Positions 50,301 to 59,997 of a DNA stretch of 64,000 bases are shown one piece after another. Under the pieces are notes generated by a model, which saw nothing but the letters and a program-made list of their open reading frames with translations, was not told the DNA's origin and made no database searches. How positions within the stretch are numbered: position 1 is the first letter of the stretch; each line of letters starts with the position of its first letter. Source of the DNA: Paracentrotus lividus (lineage: Eukaryota > Echinodermata > Echinoidea > Camarodonta > Echinidae); contig CALNVZ010002100.1 in assembly GCA_940671915.1 (NCBI GenBank), positions 3,752,480-3,816,479 of the forward strand. Direction: 5' to 3'. A program made the translations under genes and the position numbers.

Positions 50301-50792
50301 TATTTACATGTATTCCAAGCTGTATTCTTTTTAAGTATTAAGATTTGTTTTATTAAAAAAAAAAAGTTTCATATATTTATGGGTTGTTATAGCTGTACAT
50401 GTAGCTATTAATTAGAGTCCTTTGACATTCTTAAAAGGACTGCCTTACTTACATGTACATCAGGGATATGTAAATTTGTAGGTCTGAATTTCCAGACAGG
50501 TACAAATTTTGAATACATTCTGTGCAAGTACATGTAGTATGCCCAACAACCCCAAAATTAAAAACTAGTAGCAGCTAGCCACCAGTTTCGAGCTAACAGA
50601 TTACTTGAAAGAGGCGTACCGAGGAAGAAAGAAGGAAACAATAAGGAAGCATTGGTAAGAGGTTTCTAGCTACCTGCTTGTGTGCACACATTGTGGTAAA
50701 CAAGTGAAAACATGGCATTAGGATTAACAATAAAGTGCATTCCTTTTGCTTCACCATAAGGAGGGGAAAGTAATTTTGGAAGGCTCTGATCA
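47375..50792 (-). other. FBXL7 intron, no exon seen
   Basis: AT-rich, with ACATGTACATGTA words near 47384 and 47500. No supportable exon. Confidence 0.55.
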
Positions 50793-50928
50793 GGGGCCCC
50801 GTTTCTCAAAACTGTAATAAGTCTAAGTTTGTGGACATCCCATTGAAATGCATGTTTATTCTACAAAATTTGTCCTTTTGGGTTATCCAAGTACTTAGAC
50901 TTATGAAGGTTTTGAGAAATGGGCTCCA
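50793..50928. mobile_element. 136-bp MITE with GTTTCTCAAAAC ends
   Basis: GGGGCCCCGTTTCTCAAAAC at the left and GTTTTGAGAAATGGGCTCC at the right are inverted repeats. The internal AAGTCTAAGT and ACTTAGACTT also pair. Short and non-coding. Confidence 0.75.
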
Positions 50929-50981
50929 GGTTCCTTTTTTCCTCTAAAAATGTGAAAATGTAAGTGATCATTGTATAGGCA

Positions 50982-52054
50982 CTATACAGTCCACTGGCAG
51001 CGCTTTCGAAATCGCTCGTTTTTATACAACTCGTATTCATGAGTTTGTGTGTTTGAATACGTAATGAGCAGCTTGTACCCCTGTCTTTGTGCGGTTATAA
51101 TTCTGCATAGAAATGACTATTTGACATGAAATTTTCGGCATTAATATATCATGCTATCATGCTATCAAAATATATATTCCTTAATAAGAAAGAAAATATG
51201 TCTTTCAAAATAGTAGAAATTGTTGGATATATTTTGCGTTAAAATCCGTTTGGGAATTTTTTGAATAACTAGCCACAAATACGCTTTATTTTCAATGATT
51301 CGACGAGAAAATAGGTTCAAAATCTTCAGCAACTCTCCAGCTTTCCAAAAATACACCAAACATGGTATTTCAAGATTTATACCAGTCAGGAGCTAGCTAA
51401 ATGTGCAGCAAATACAAACTTGCTTCAATAACTGCGATCTGATTGGCTGGTCTGATTTTGAGTGTGATTTGATTGGCTGATGCGAATCTCACCACGCACC
51501 AAAGGTCACTGAGCGGTCAGGTAACGGCTCCCACGTGTTTCAAAATCCCCGCTCGCATCAATCCTTGATTCAAGCAGCCAATCAGAAAGCCGCATTTTCT
51601 GTATTTTGGACTTGCTTTATATTTTGCTAGCTCCTGACTGGTATAAAAAGTAAAGGATATTAAAAGTTACTACGTTTTGAAGCTAAGATTTCATTCTTTC
51701 CAAATATGTAATTTTGTTTTGGGATCATGCAAAAATAACTACTTTTCTTGTCACTTATACCGAACTGAATATAGGTTTTTGTTCCATATCTTTCACCAAT
51801 ACTTTTACAATATTCAGATATGATAAAATACCATAAAATGTGCATGATAGGTAGGTTTAGAATTTCTTCTTTCTGAATATGTTAGAATCAAGAAATTCCG
51901 TTCACAAAATCAAAATCTACAAGAGTTGCAAAATCTCAGTTTTAGCCTGCACAGGTCCGCACAGCTCCGCAAAGTGCAGATAGAGGACTGAAATAGTTGT
52001 ATAAATTTCGCACTCTTGGCTTATTACAGCTCACGCTGCCCTTGGACTGTATAG
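50982..52054. mobile_element. Outer MITE-like element, about 1.07 kb, hosting a nested insertion
   Basis: CTATACAGTCCACTGGCAGCG at the left and CGCTGCCCTTGGACTGTATAG at the right (with CA before) are inverted. Pairing continues to TTTTTATACAACT on the left and AGTTGTATAAATTT on the right, about 55 bp. The interior includes a separate inverted-repeat element at 51378-51645 and AT-rich sequence without a domain. Confidence 0.7.
51378..51645. mobile_element. Inner MITE, TATACCAGTCAGGAGCTAGC ends, nested
   Basis: TATACCAGTCAGGAGCTAGC at the left and GCTAGCTCCTGACTGGTATA at the right are a perfect 20-bp inverted pair. Inside, GATTGGCTG words recur, with a complementary CAGCCAATC near the right. 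It sits wholly inside the 50982-52054 element and is therefore the younger insertion. Confidence 0.85.
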
Positions 52055-54828
52055 GCCTACATGTATGTGTACATATCTGTTCTTTCCCCTAAGATAGAGC
52101 ATAATAGTTTAAGACGCATCACTGTAATGAAATACATTGTATTTTATTAAAAAGTGATATATTCTAAACTACTTATATCGTTTGCTTTCAAAAAGAATTG
52201 TACACGTCACACTTTAAAGAATATAAAGAATTTACAAGCACTTGACCTACTATTTATAAAGTCTTTAGCAGTTTGGTTTTATGAGGTGTTTACTTCCTCT
52301 TAATTACACTTAAAGTACCTATTAGTAGTAAAATGTTGAGTGAGGAGCCATTAACTAGCCTATCAAATGACCATAAAACTCACTAGAGGATCATGTCAGT
52401 GTCCACTCAGTACTTTTTACATCCATGGTAATATAAAATCCAGAACCAAGTGATATATTAACTTCATTTGTACTGTACAGTCCTTGATTTGCTATAATTT
52501 GTGATTTTTAGCCTCTCAACTTTTTTTTCTTCTTTTAGCTGGATTTTCCTATCTCAAAACAATAGATTAATATAATTTTGGGGCCGGATCTGGAGAGAGG
52601 AGTTTGAAACTCAAGACAACTTCAAAATTGAATTTGTTTAAACCTGGTGTATAGTTTTGGTAACAAAAAAGGAATTGGCACAAAACCGATTAAATGTAGT
52701 TACATGTTGTCCACATTGCTTTTTTAAAAAGATATGTGTGAGAGATCTTGTGACATTCCTTTCTTTATTTCCGATGAATTTCATTGAAATTGTTTGAATC
52801 AAGGGTAATTCAACTGCCATTTAGACCTCTGCTGACAAGTTCGCACGCCGGAGGTTACGGCGTGAATTAGTGCGAACAATCTGTGTGTAACACCCACACA
52901 AGAGAATCCCCATTGGTTTTCCACGTGAGCGCTAACCTGAGACAGGTCCCCGACTTATCTTTTTTATCCTTATATTATGAAATAAAGACACTAAAACGAG
53001 ATTTCAAGTACTATAATTTGCTTTATTATAGTTCTTGGATTCAATCTTTCATAATTTATCTTAATGTGAATCAAAATTAATTTTTCTTTCTCCAGAAACT
53101 ATACACCAGCTTTAAGATATAATTTGCTTTCAAAGAGCATAACTCCCTCCAGTCCAGTATTGTAAAATGAATGTTTTTGACAGAAGCAGACTATGTTCGA
53201 TGTGTACATGACACAGCCTTGCCCTCAATTTGTACACATTGTGACTCTCATTGAAATTCAGATAATAAACCTGCATTAATGAATATCGTTTCATATTTAC
53301 TCAATGACCTGGAAAGGAATAACAGCAATGTTTGTCCCCAGTGACTTCACCGGTATGTTATTTAGGGGGAGTGGTCACGATTAGATCTTAAAATTTCAAC
53401 CACAACAATGCAAGCTTAGAATATATAGCATTGAAATACAAGAAACTGTATATTTTCCTCATGAATCGTGTATTAAAAGAGTTGAAACTTTGGGAAACAT
53501 AATAAGACGACATGGACTATTTACAGACTATAGGATGTACATGTAATGAGATGATGGTGGGAATATAATTTCATTTTTAATAATTTGAGTTGTCACACAT
53601 GTTTTAATTGATTGATTTTGAAAGGGAGTAGCAATGTCAAGGTCAGTTGGTCCATGTTTCTCTCTCAAGGGACATACAAGCACTTCATCACGCCCCAATC
53701 CAAAATCAAAGCTACCAGTCACGGTATCAAGTTTCACTTCATACAAAATCCTTCATCCATATCCCTCTCAGTTTAGAAAGCATAATATTGTCATGATGTA
53801 AAGTTTTTGATGCAGTATAAAAATCATGTGAACCGAGTGATGATTATTTGTTGGTTAATTTATCTCTATGAAGGTACAATATAGAACATTAGGGACTTCT
53901 AAAAAGGTGAAATAATATTTAACAGTTTGTAATGTTCACAAAACATACAATGTACATGTAAAGAATTATGTAGTAAAACAAAAGAATAAAATTTTTATTA
54001 AAGTTCTTTTTCATAAAATATTAGATGAACTTTCATACACATACGTATCACATGAATGTACATGTACTGCAGCAAGTTAGTCTGAACAAGATTTTTTAAT
54101 ATTACTTTTATTAATATTTTCGCCATGAAAATGTCCCAATTATGTTGATATGCTTATTTTCTTATTTTCTGCCTTTACTAGGTAGAACATTCTTCCTCAA
54201 AATGGCTGAAACCATACAAATGCCTGGAGGCATGGAAATATCTCTATTTATACAATAGATAATGACGTGATGCTATTGAATCAGGTGTAAATCTCATTTG
54301 GTACCATGATAACAGCACATTCAATCATCAGTATGACCTTTGACACGAAGCACATGCACCTATTCAGCATCTATTTACAATGACATACCGATGAGTACAT
54401 AATACCATCTAACGGCATCGATTCATGGATAGTACATGTACTATCTACTTCTACCTTACAGTAACTCCAGAAAAAGAAGTGCAATCGACCAATGTTTTCG
54501 TAACGTAACCAAATTTAATGCAATCTTTTAAGAAGTGCCTACATGTAGATATACAAATGATAGGATGCACCTGGATTTCAGACATTCAAAGTGAAAATAG
54601 TTGTTAGGTTGGGCAAACATTTTGGCTTGTCCAACATAGCAACCCATAATCATGCAATTTTCATGTTTGAACATCAAATCATTCATATGTAGACACTGCA
54701 TTAGAATTGGTTACATTATGAAAATGGCATGTTTTATGATGTCTTAATTCTAAACTATGTTATATTTATTTGGTGCTTATCATGATGACAGAAGCTTTAT
54801 TGACAAAACGAGGATGAACCATGAGTGC
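52055..54828 (-). other. FBXL7 intron, no exon seen
   Basis: A compact hairpin, CACGCCG (52844-52850) with CGGCGTG (52858-52864), is flanked by the pair GTTCGCAC (52839-52846) and GTGCGAAC (52870-52877). Otherwise AT-rich without domains. Confidence 0.5.
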
Positions 54829-55090
54829 AATTGAAGATGCTAGTACTAGAAGTTCCTATGTTACATTTTGGCCCTCTGTTACATTTATGTAACAATGTGT
54901 CGTGTTCATCCAAGCGTAAAGACATACCACACAAAAATGGTACCAAAAGATGCGGGAGGAGTTACTCTTTCGGAATATGTAAAATAAGTGAAGATGCTAG
55001 TACTAGATGTTCGTATGTTACATTTTTACCCTCTGTTTCTCAAAACTGATTTGATGTAACATAGGAACTTCTAGTACTAGCATCTTCAAT
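54829..55090. mobile_element. Rearranged three-armed copy of the GAAGATGCTAGTACTAG family
   Basis: AATTGAAGATGCTAGTACTA starts the element at 54829. A second copy in the same orientation begins near 54988 (GTGAAGATGCTAGTACTAG), followed by the same TTACATTTT..CCCTCTGTT text. An inverted arm at 55055-55090 closes it (TAACATAGGAACTTCTAGTA..CATCTTCAATT). Two direct arms plus one inverted arm suggest a partial duplication or one copy inserted into another. It ends about 255 bp from FBXL7 coding exon 2. Confidence 0.8.
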
Positions 55091-55344
55091 TTACTTTGTT
55101 CTTAGGAATTTTTCTTTCCTGGTAATTTATATTTTGATACTTTCAAATATATATCACAATGGAGGGAAATCCTCCAAATTATTATCCTCTTTAGAGAAAA
55201 GAGAAAAAGAGAAGATCTTGAGAAATGTAGAAATGGAGAAAGTATAGATAGACCACAAACAACAGTGCTATCAGGATTACCTGAAATCAGTAGTACAGGA
55301 GCTACATGTATATCAAAATCATATCAAAATGAGAATGTGGTTAC

Positions 55345-55449
55345 CTGAAGTTGATGCTGTATCCACTGTTCTTGGTGAGTTGGATTTGAAGCTCATATTC
55401 TCAACATCCAAACTTAGATCAGATTGGGACAAACTAGAGTTTGTCTTGC
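55345..55449 (-). CDS. FBXL7: FBXL7 coding exon 2
   Basis: 105 nt in phase 1-1. The acceptor ATTGTAG lies above 55449 and GC completes a glycine codon. The exon then reads KTNSSLSQSDLSLDVENMSF.. and ends TASTS plus one base before GTAACC. The Ser-rich content and position match the N-terminal disordered region of vertebrate FBXL7, which begins with the same GKTNSS-like stretch after a shared ATNGK motif. Located 33 kb upstream of the F-box exon. Being a multiple of three with equal phases, it could be skipped without a frameshift. Confidence 0.88.
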
Positions 55450-56916
55450 CTACAATTCAAAGAGAAAATATTAATAGTCAATCTTTTTAAAAAATATTTA
55501 AAGCAAAAGCCATGCTTTATTACATTTCTGTAAATTTTTGTACTTTTGTGTTGGTTACATGTATAAATATAATCACAGGAACATAACACTAAGAATGTCA
55601 ATACGAACCAGCAGCCTTGTATAGCACCACCTCAAGTTCTCAACTACTCAAATCTCCACAGATTTCTAACCCATGATAATGCATCATTCTGAGCAGTATA
55701 GTCTTATAATATAGGGGCACTTGAATGATAACACACTAATGCTCTACTCAATACATTTTGGCCAATATTATTTGATTGTTATTAATATACAGCATACAAG
55801 GCTTTTAAAAATAGGTAACAAACATTTGTTACCTACCACAGTCTACCTTGTTATTAAGACACAAAAATTACTGCCTATACCACATGTATGGCCAGTTAGT
55901 TCACTAATTATAATTTATCTCATATGATGGTAACAGGTGGCTGTCATTGAAAGCCATTTTAGCCAATCTAAACACAACACCAAAAGTAAGTTCTCCAAAA
56001 TCAATCATCAATACATTTTTTAATTATTAATACTAAAATATTTGTAATTACATAATTTACCCTAAATTTTATACTCTTGTTTTTTTATGTTATTATAATC
56101 ATAAATTGCCATATGCATTCTGTTATGTTCACACTACAGTATGTTGAAAATATGTTGAAATTTATGTAATAATGTGATTTATGAGAATATATTCATATCA
56201 AATCAAATCAACTATGAGGTTCGAGGTTCTAAATTATGTCCTTGTATTGTCTATTGGTAAGGCATTAGTCCAAAAATTGGGTCAACTGGTGTACCTTTTT
56301 ACCTTTGATTATTTTCAACTACAGAAGCACGTACCAGAGTTGCATTATTAGTCAAAGCAATGGTGAAAAGTCATTTTGTATACAACCAGTTTGTCTAATG
56401 CCTAACTGGTCTCATCCCACATGGTTAAATCCCTTTGTATCTGCAACCTGTTCATCTAATAACCATTTGGTCTAATTACCATTTTGTCTGATTTCCATTT
56501 AGGCTAAATCCATTTTGTCTTAGACCATAAGGTCTAACCCAATTTTTTTGACATAGATATAATCAGAAAAAGTTAGTAGACGAAGCAGCAAATCAAATCC
56601 TCCAAACATTAGACTAATGTACATAACAATTAGCTCTTCCGAGTGAGTGTTAGACTAAGAGATAATTAGAACAAAAAAAAAACAATTAGACCGAACTGAT
56701 AGTAGACCAAATGGGTTTAGTCGATGTGGTATTGGACAATCAGAGAATTAGATCATCTGCTTGGATCAGAGATGCCACTCAGTAGCATTCAAAAATCCTA
56801 AAATTGGCAAAAAATCCTGAAAATGTGAGTGAAATTGCTGGAAAAAAGAGAGCTGATAATACATAAATATGCAGTGAATCTCCTGAAAAGTTTGATCTCT
56901 CTTGGATCTTACTTAC
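55450..56916 (-). other. FBXL7 intron between coding exons 1 and 2
   Basis: GTAAGT donor and ATTGTAG acceptor. Contains the TTTGGTCTAAT repeat array described separately. No other gene seen. Confidence 0.75.
56380..56760. repeat. Two-sided array of TTTGGTCTAATNNCCA-like words
   Basis: From about 56385 to 56545 words such as CAGTTTGTCTAATG, CCATTTGGTCTAAT, CCATTTTGTCTGAT and ATAAGGTCTAA recur at about 20-25 bp. From about 56600 to 56755 the reverse-complement forms dominate (AGACTAATG, AATTAGACCGAA, GTAGACCAAATGG). Together they form a large imperfect hairpin built of short tandem units. Confidence 0.6.
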
Positions 56917-57009
56917 CTCCATCAGACTCGTAGTCCTTGCCATTGGTAGCTCCAACCTTGAAGGTCTTGAGTACATGATGTTTAATGGCCTTCATCTCTC
57001 AATCATCAT
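56917..57009 (-). CDS. FBXL7: FBXL7 coding exon 1 with start codon
   Basis: The ATG at 56995-56993 opens MKAIKHHVLKTFKVGATNGK DYESDG plus one base, then the consensus donor GTAAGT at 56916-56911. GATNGK.Y.S matches the very N terminus of vertebrate FBXL7 (MGANNGKQYGS). This protein starts 14 residues earlier, so a first-methionine change or an N-terminal extension is likely. An in-frame TGA lies two codons before the ATG, so the start cannot be further upstream. The exon itself begins after TTCTTGTAG at 57009, leaving 14 nt of 5' UTR that contains a tiny upstream frame. Assembled protein: 544 aa, against about 491 in human. Confidence 0.9.
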
Positions 57010-57924
57010 CTACAAGAAATACAAACAAAAATCACATAAAATCTACAGTCAAAGAACACAAATTTGTGATCCCTTATTATTTTGGGAAAATTCTGTTTTT
57101 TCTACATTCTTCAGTCCTCTGGAATTGTTCATTCATATCAACATGTAGCAAGCTGAACATCATTAAAGTATCAACTTTCAAAGGTCTTACAGTTATAGAG
57201 ATAGATAAAAATGAATTGGTCTAGAAATTATTTCAGGTCATTGAGTCATGTTATTCCCCCTACCCAAGAAAAAAAAAAGGTAAACTGAAAAAAAGTTCTG
57301 ATCAACTCTTGAATTTGGAGAGCTGTATCAATTGTTAAAGATGTAGGCCTACTGTAGCTGAGATCTCCCGCTAAAAGGCAATTTTTGAAAAAACTCACGC
57401 TCTCTCGCTTGAGTTTGAAAGTCTCGCTGTATTTTACCTCATTTATTGTTGTTGTAATGTTCAAAGACAGCACCAGATAGATTTTGTCTACGCGCATATT
57501 GAGATGCGGTCTCCCGTTTGCTAGGGGTTCTCGGCGGGAGAAGCTTTTAACGCTTAAGTGGTGCTTTGGGTTAAAATTTCTGCTGTAATCAATCTAGTCA
57601 CACCAGTTGTGTTTTGTCTCAGGAAACAATACAGGAAAATGATAATGATAGGAATAGGCCAGCCCCTGGCTGCATTTATTATCAGAAATCAAAATGTTTT
57701 TATTATTAGACTCAAGCTAGTATAATTTGTACAAGGCCAAGTGCAATGCATTAAACTTAAACAGAAGAAAAGAAAAGAAAAGAAAAATGATCAGTTTCCT
57801 TCACTTATCATATGTATAAACGTTTATGAATTATGATCTGTGAAAATGTTATGTTAATTTAATCAAAAGGAGGAAGAACAGAACTTCATGCAGCTAGCTA
57901 GGCTAGGCCTAGATTCACGAGAAC
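57010..57924 (-). other. FBXL7 first intron, proximal part
   Basis: No exon seen. Some AAAAG microsatellite text is at 57766-57787. Confidence 0.5.
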
Positions 57925-58521
57925 TTAAAGGGGAATTATGCCCTCAGAGAAATTTGGATTCAGTGAATGGAGACAAACCCCAAAAACATATTGGTAAAAG
58001 TTTCAGAAAAATTAGGCAATGAATAAGATAGATATGAATTTTTAAATTTTGAGATCACTTTGATATGGAGATCCTCCAATTGGCAACGCGACCATGATGT
58101 GTGATGTATTGCAGGGAGATCTTTCCCATTATCTATTGTACACATTGCATTAAAGTCCTCTTTTTTTCTCGATTCTAAAGGGAGAATAAAGAATCTTTTG
58201 ATAGGATGACATGTAAATATATGAAAGTCATAATATATCATGAAAAGAAAAGCTGTTCTATCATTAGAATGAAAATAAATAGACACTTTGAATAGTTTTT
58301 GTGCACACCATATGGGGAGTTCTCCCTTTATGACATCACAAATGGTGACTGCGTTGCCAATGGGAGATTTCCTATGTCATCAGAGATCTCAATATTCAAA
58401 TACTCATAATTTTCTTATCATTTATCCGATATTCACCAAATCTTCACTAATTAATGTGCTTATTTGATTTTTCTGCATCCACAGTAAGACAACTATCTTC
58501 AAAGGGACAATTCTCCTTTAA
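57925..58521. mobile_element. TTAA-flanked 597-bp MITE
   Basis: TTAA at 57925-57928 precedes AGGGGAATTATGCCC. The right end GGGACAATTCTCCT is followed by TTAA at 58518-58521. Subterminal pairing is extensive, for example CCAATTGGCAACGCGACCAT (58076) against ATGGTGACTGCGTTGCCAAT (58344). The 108-codon minus-strand frame inside is not a gene. It matches the pattern of the TTAA elements at 11031 and 18974. Confidence 0.75.
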
Positions 58522-58772
58522 GAATGCTGGATTATGGATCATTTCCCCAAATTCCTAACGAGTAAGTTTAAAACAATAAAAAACCATTAGACCGTTTAGT
58601 TCGATATCATCAAATAAACAGATGAAGCCATACAACCATCTCAATGAATCGGCCTCCCCCAACAAACACACACACACGTACACAGCCATTTACCTATTCG
58701 TAACATGAACATCAACGGATATTGAAAGCTTCATAACGGGAATCTAACGGCAGAGTAAACAGCATCTCCTAC
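58522..58772 (-). other. FBXL7 first intron, distal part
   Basis: No feature beyond a short CACACACAC run at about 58667-58676. Confidence 0.4.
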
Positions 58773-58990
58773 CTCTGCGGTCGGCGACGCTATCGGTTTA
58801 TCTCCATGAATCCTTAATTTTCCATCTAATTCCAAATTCCAGAGCACCACAAACTGTCCAAACATCTGGTCTATAGATGATCTAGATTAAAAACTACAGA
58901 AAGTAATAAAATATGAGCAAATAAAACTGTTTATATGTAGCAACCATCTTTTCACTTCGAAGGTCAAGACAACATAAATCTTATTGATTA
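58773..58990 (-). promoter_or_regulatory. FBXL7: Possible non-coding first exon and promoter of FBXL7
   Basis: On the minus strand a relatively CpG-rich patch (GCGTCGCCGACCGCAGAG) ends in a donor match, GTAGGA, at 58772-58767. This would join to the acceptor at 57010 to make a 5' UTR. The transcription start is not visible and the upper boundary is a guess. The DNA changes to retrotransposon remnant above about 59035, so the promoter should be in 58.8-59.0 kb if this is the only first exon. Confidence 0.35.
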
Positions 58991-59034
58991 CATTTTACGT
59001 AGCGCGCCACCAACGACAATATACTATATATGCC

Positions 59035-59997
59035 TCAATTCTATATTAATTTATTGGAAGTGTGGACTGATACAAAGGATTTTCAAATCAAATATGACCC
59101 TTACAAAGGAAATGAAGTGATATTCAATAAAATTTATAAGAGTAAATGGGAAATGTATATTCCATCAGAATCTGTTATTAAAAAACATATATAAACTAAA
59201 ACACATTATAGATAACAATGGAATCTTGAAACCCATTACATATTTCCAACAGTTGGGATTAGAAGAAGATGATATCAAAGTGATAAAAGCAATTTATGGA
59301 ACAATACCATAAACTGGAAAAGAAATATGAGGAGAAATGAAGATAATACTCAGGAGACTGAGGGTATAGCCTTTGTTTTGGGTAAAAATATTGTTGCGAT
59401 GAATGATATTGTTTCAAAAAGATCTATGCTTCTTTGATTAAAAAACACTTGGTAACACCGGAAATTTTTGATAAAATGAAAGAAAAATTTAATTTCACTT
59501 ATAAAGACACGGAAAATATTTTCAGAAGACCAAGAAAATGTACAAAATAGTAGACTAAGAGAGTTTCAATTTAAGCTGATACATGGAATCATTTATACAA
59601 ATCATCATTTATTCCGTTTTGGTTTTGTTCAAAATGCCTTTGTGCTTATTGTAAAAAGGAAGAAGAAACCTACCGCCACATATTTTTTCGAATGCCAAAA
59701 CGCTAGATTTATTTGGAATAACAGTAATGATATTTTAAACCTTATTCCCATAAATAATCTAAAATGGCAAGACATCCTTTTTGGTATATATTTAGAAAAT
59801 CAAGGTAAGGAAAAATGTAAATCATTTTTTAATCTTGGTTAAGTATCTTATTTTTAGAGGAAGAGAACGAGGTTCACCTATACCATCAATGAAATTAAAA
59901 GTATGTTCAAAGAAGAAGAATGGGAGGAAAAACGTTTGGCTCTCGAGAGAAATACAATTTCTCTTCACCTTAAGAAATGGGAACACTTAAAATCTTA
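59035..59997 (+). pseudogene. L1/Tx1-like retrotransposon, C-terminal ORF2 remnant
   Basis: Broken frames spell the end of an L1/Tx1-type ORF2. They run YINLLEVWTDTKDF.., KGNEVIFNKIYKSKW, then across a frameshift ILKPITYFQQLGLEEDDI, FRFGFVQ, CLCAYCKKEEETYRHIFF, and ECQNARFIWNN. They end with HLKKWEHLKS and a TAA at 59995. The CxxC..H..C arrangement is the zinc-knuckle-like C-terminal motif of this clade. There are several stops and frameshifts (for example inside QN/CLC and FF/EC), so the copy is dead and 5'-truncated. It lies between FBXL7 and the 62.5-kb gene. Confidence 0.75.

Noticed and set aside
57960-58286. 108-codon minus-strand frame
   Set aside because: It lies wholly inside the TTAA-flanked element and has no domain.
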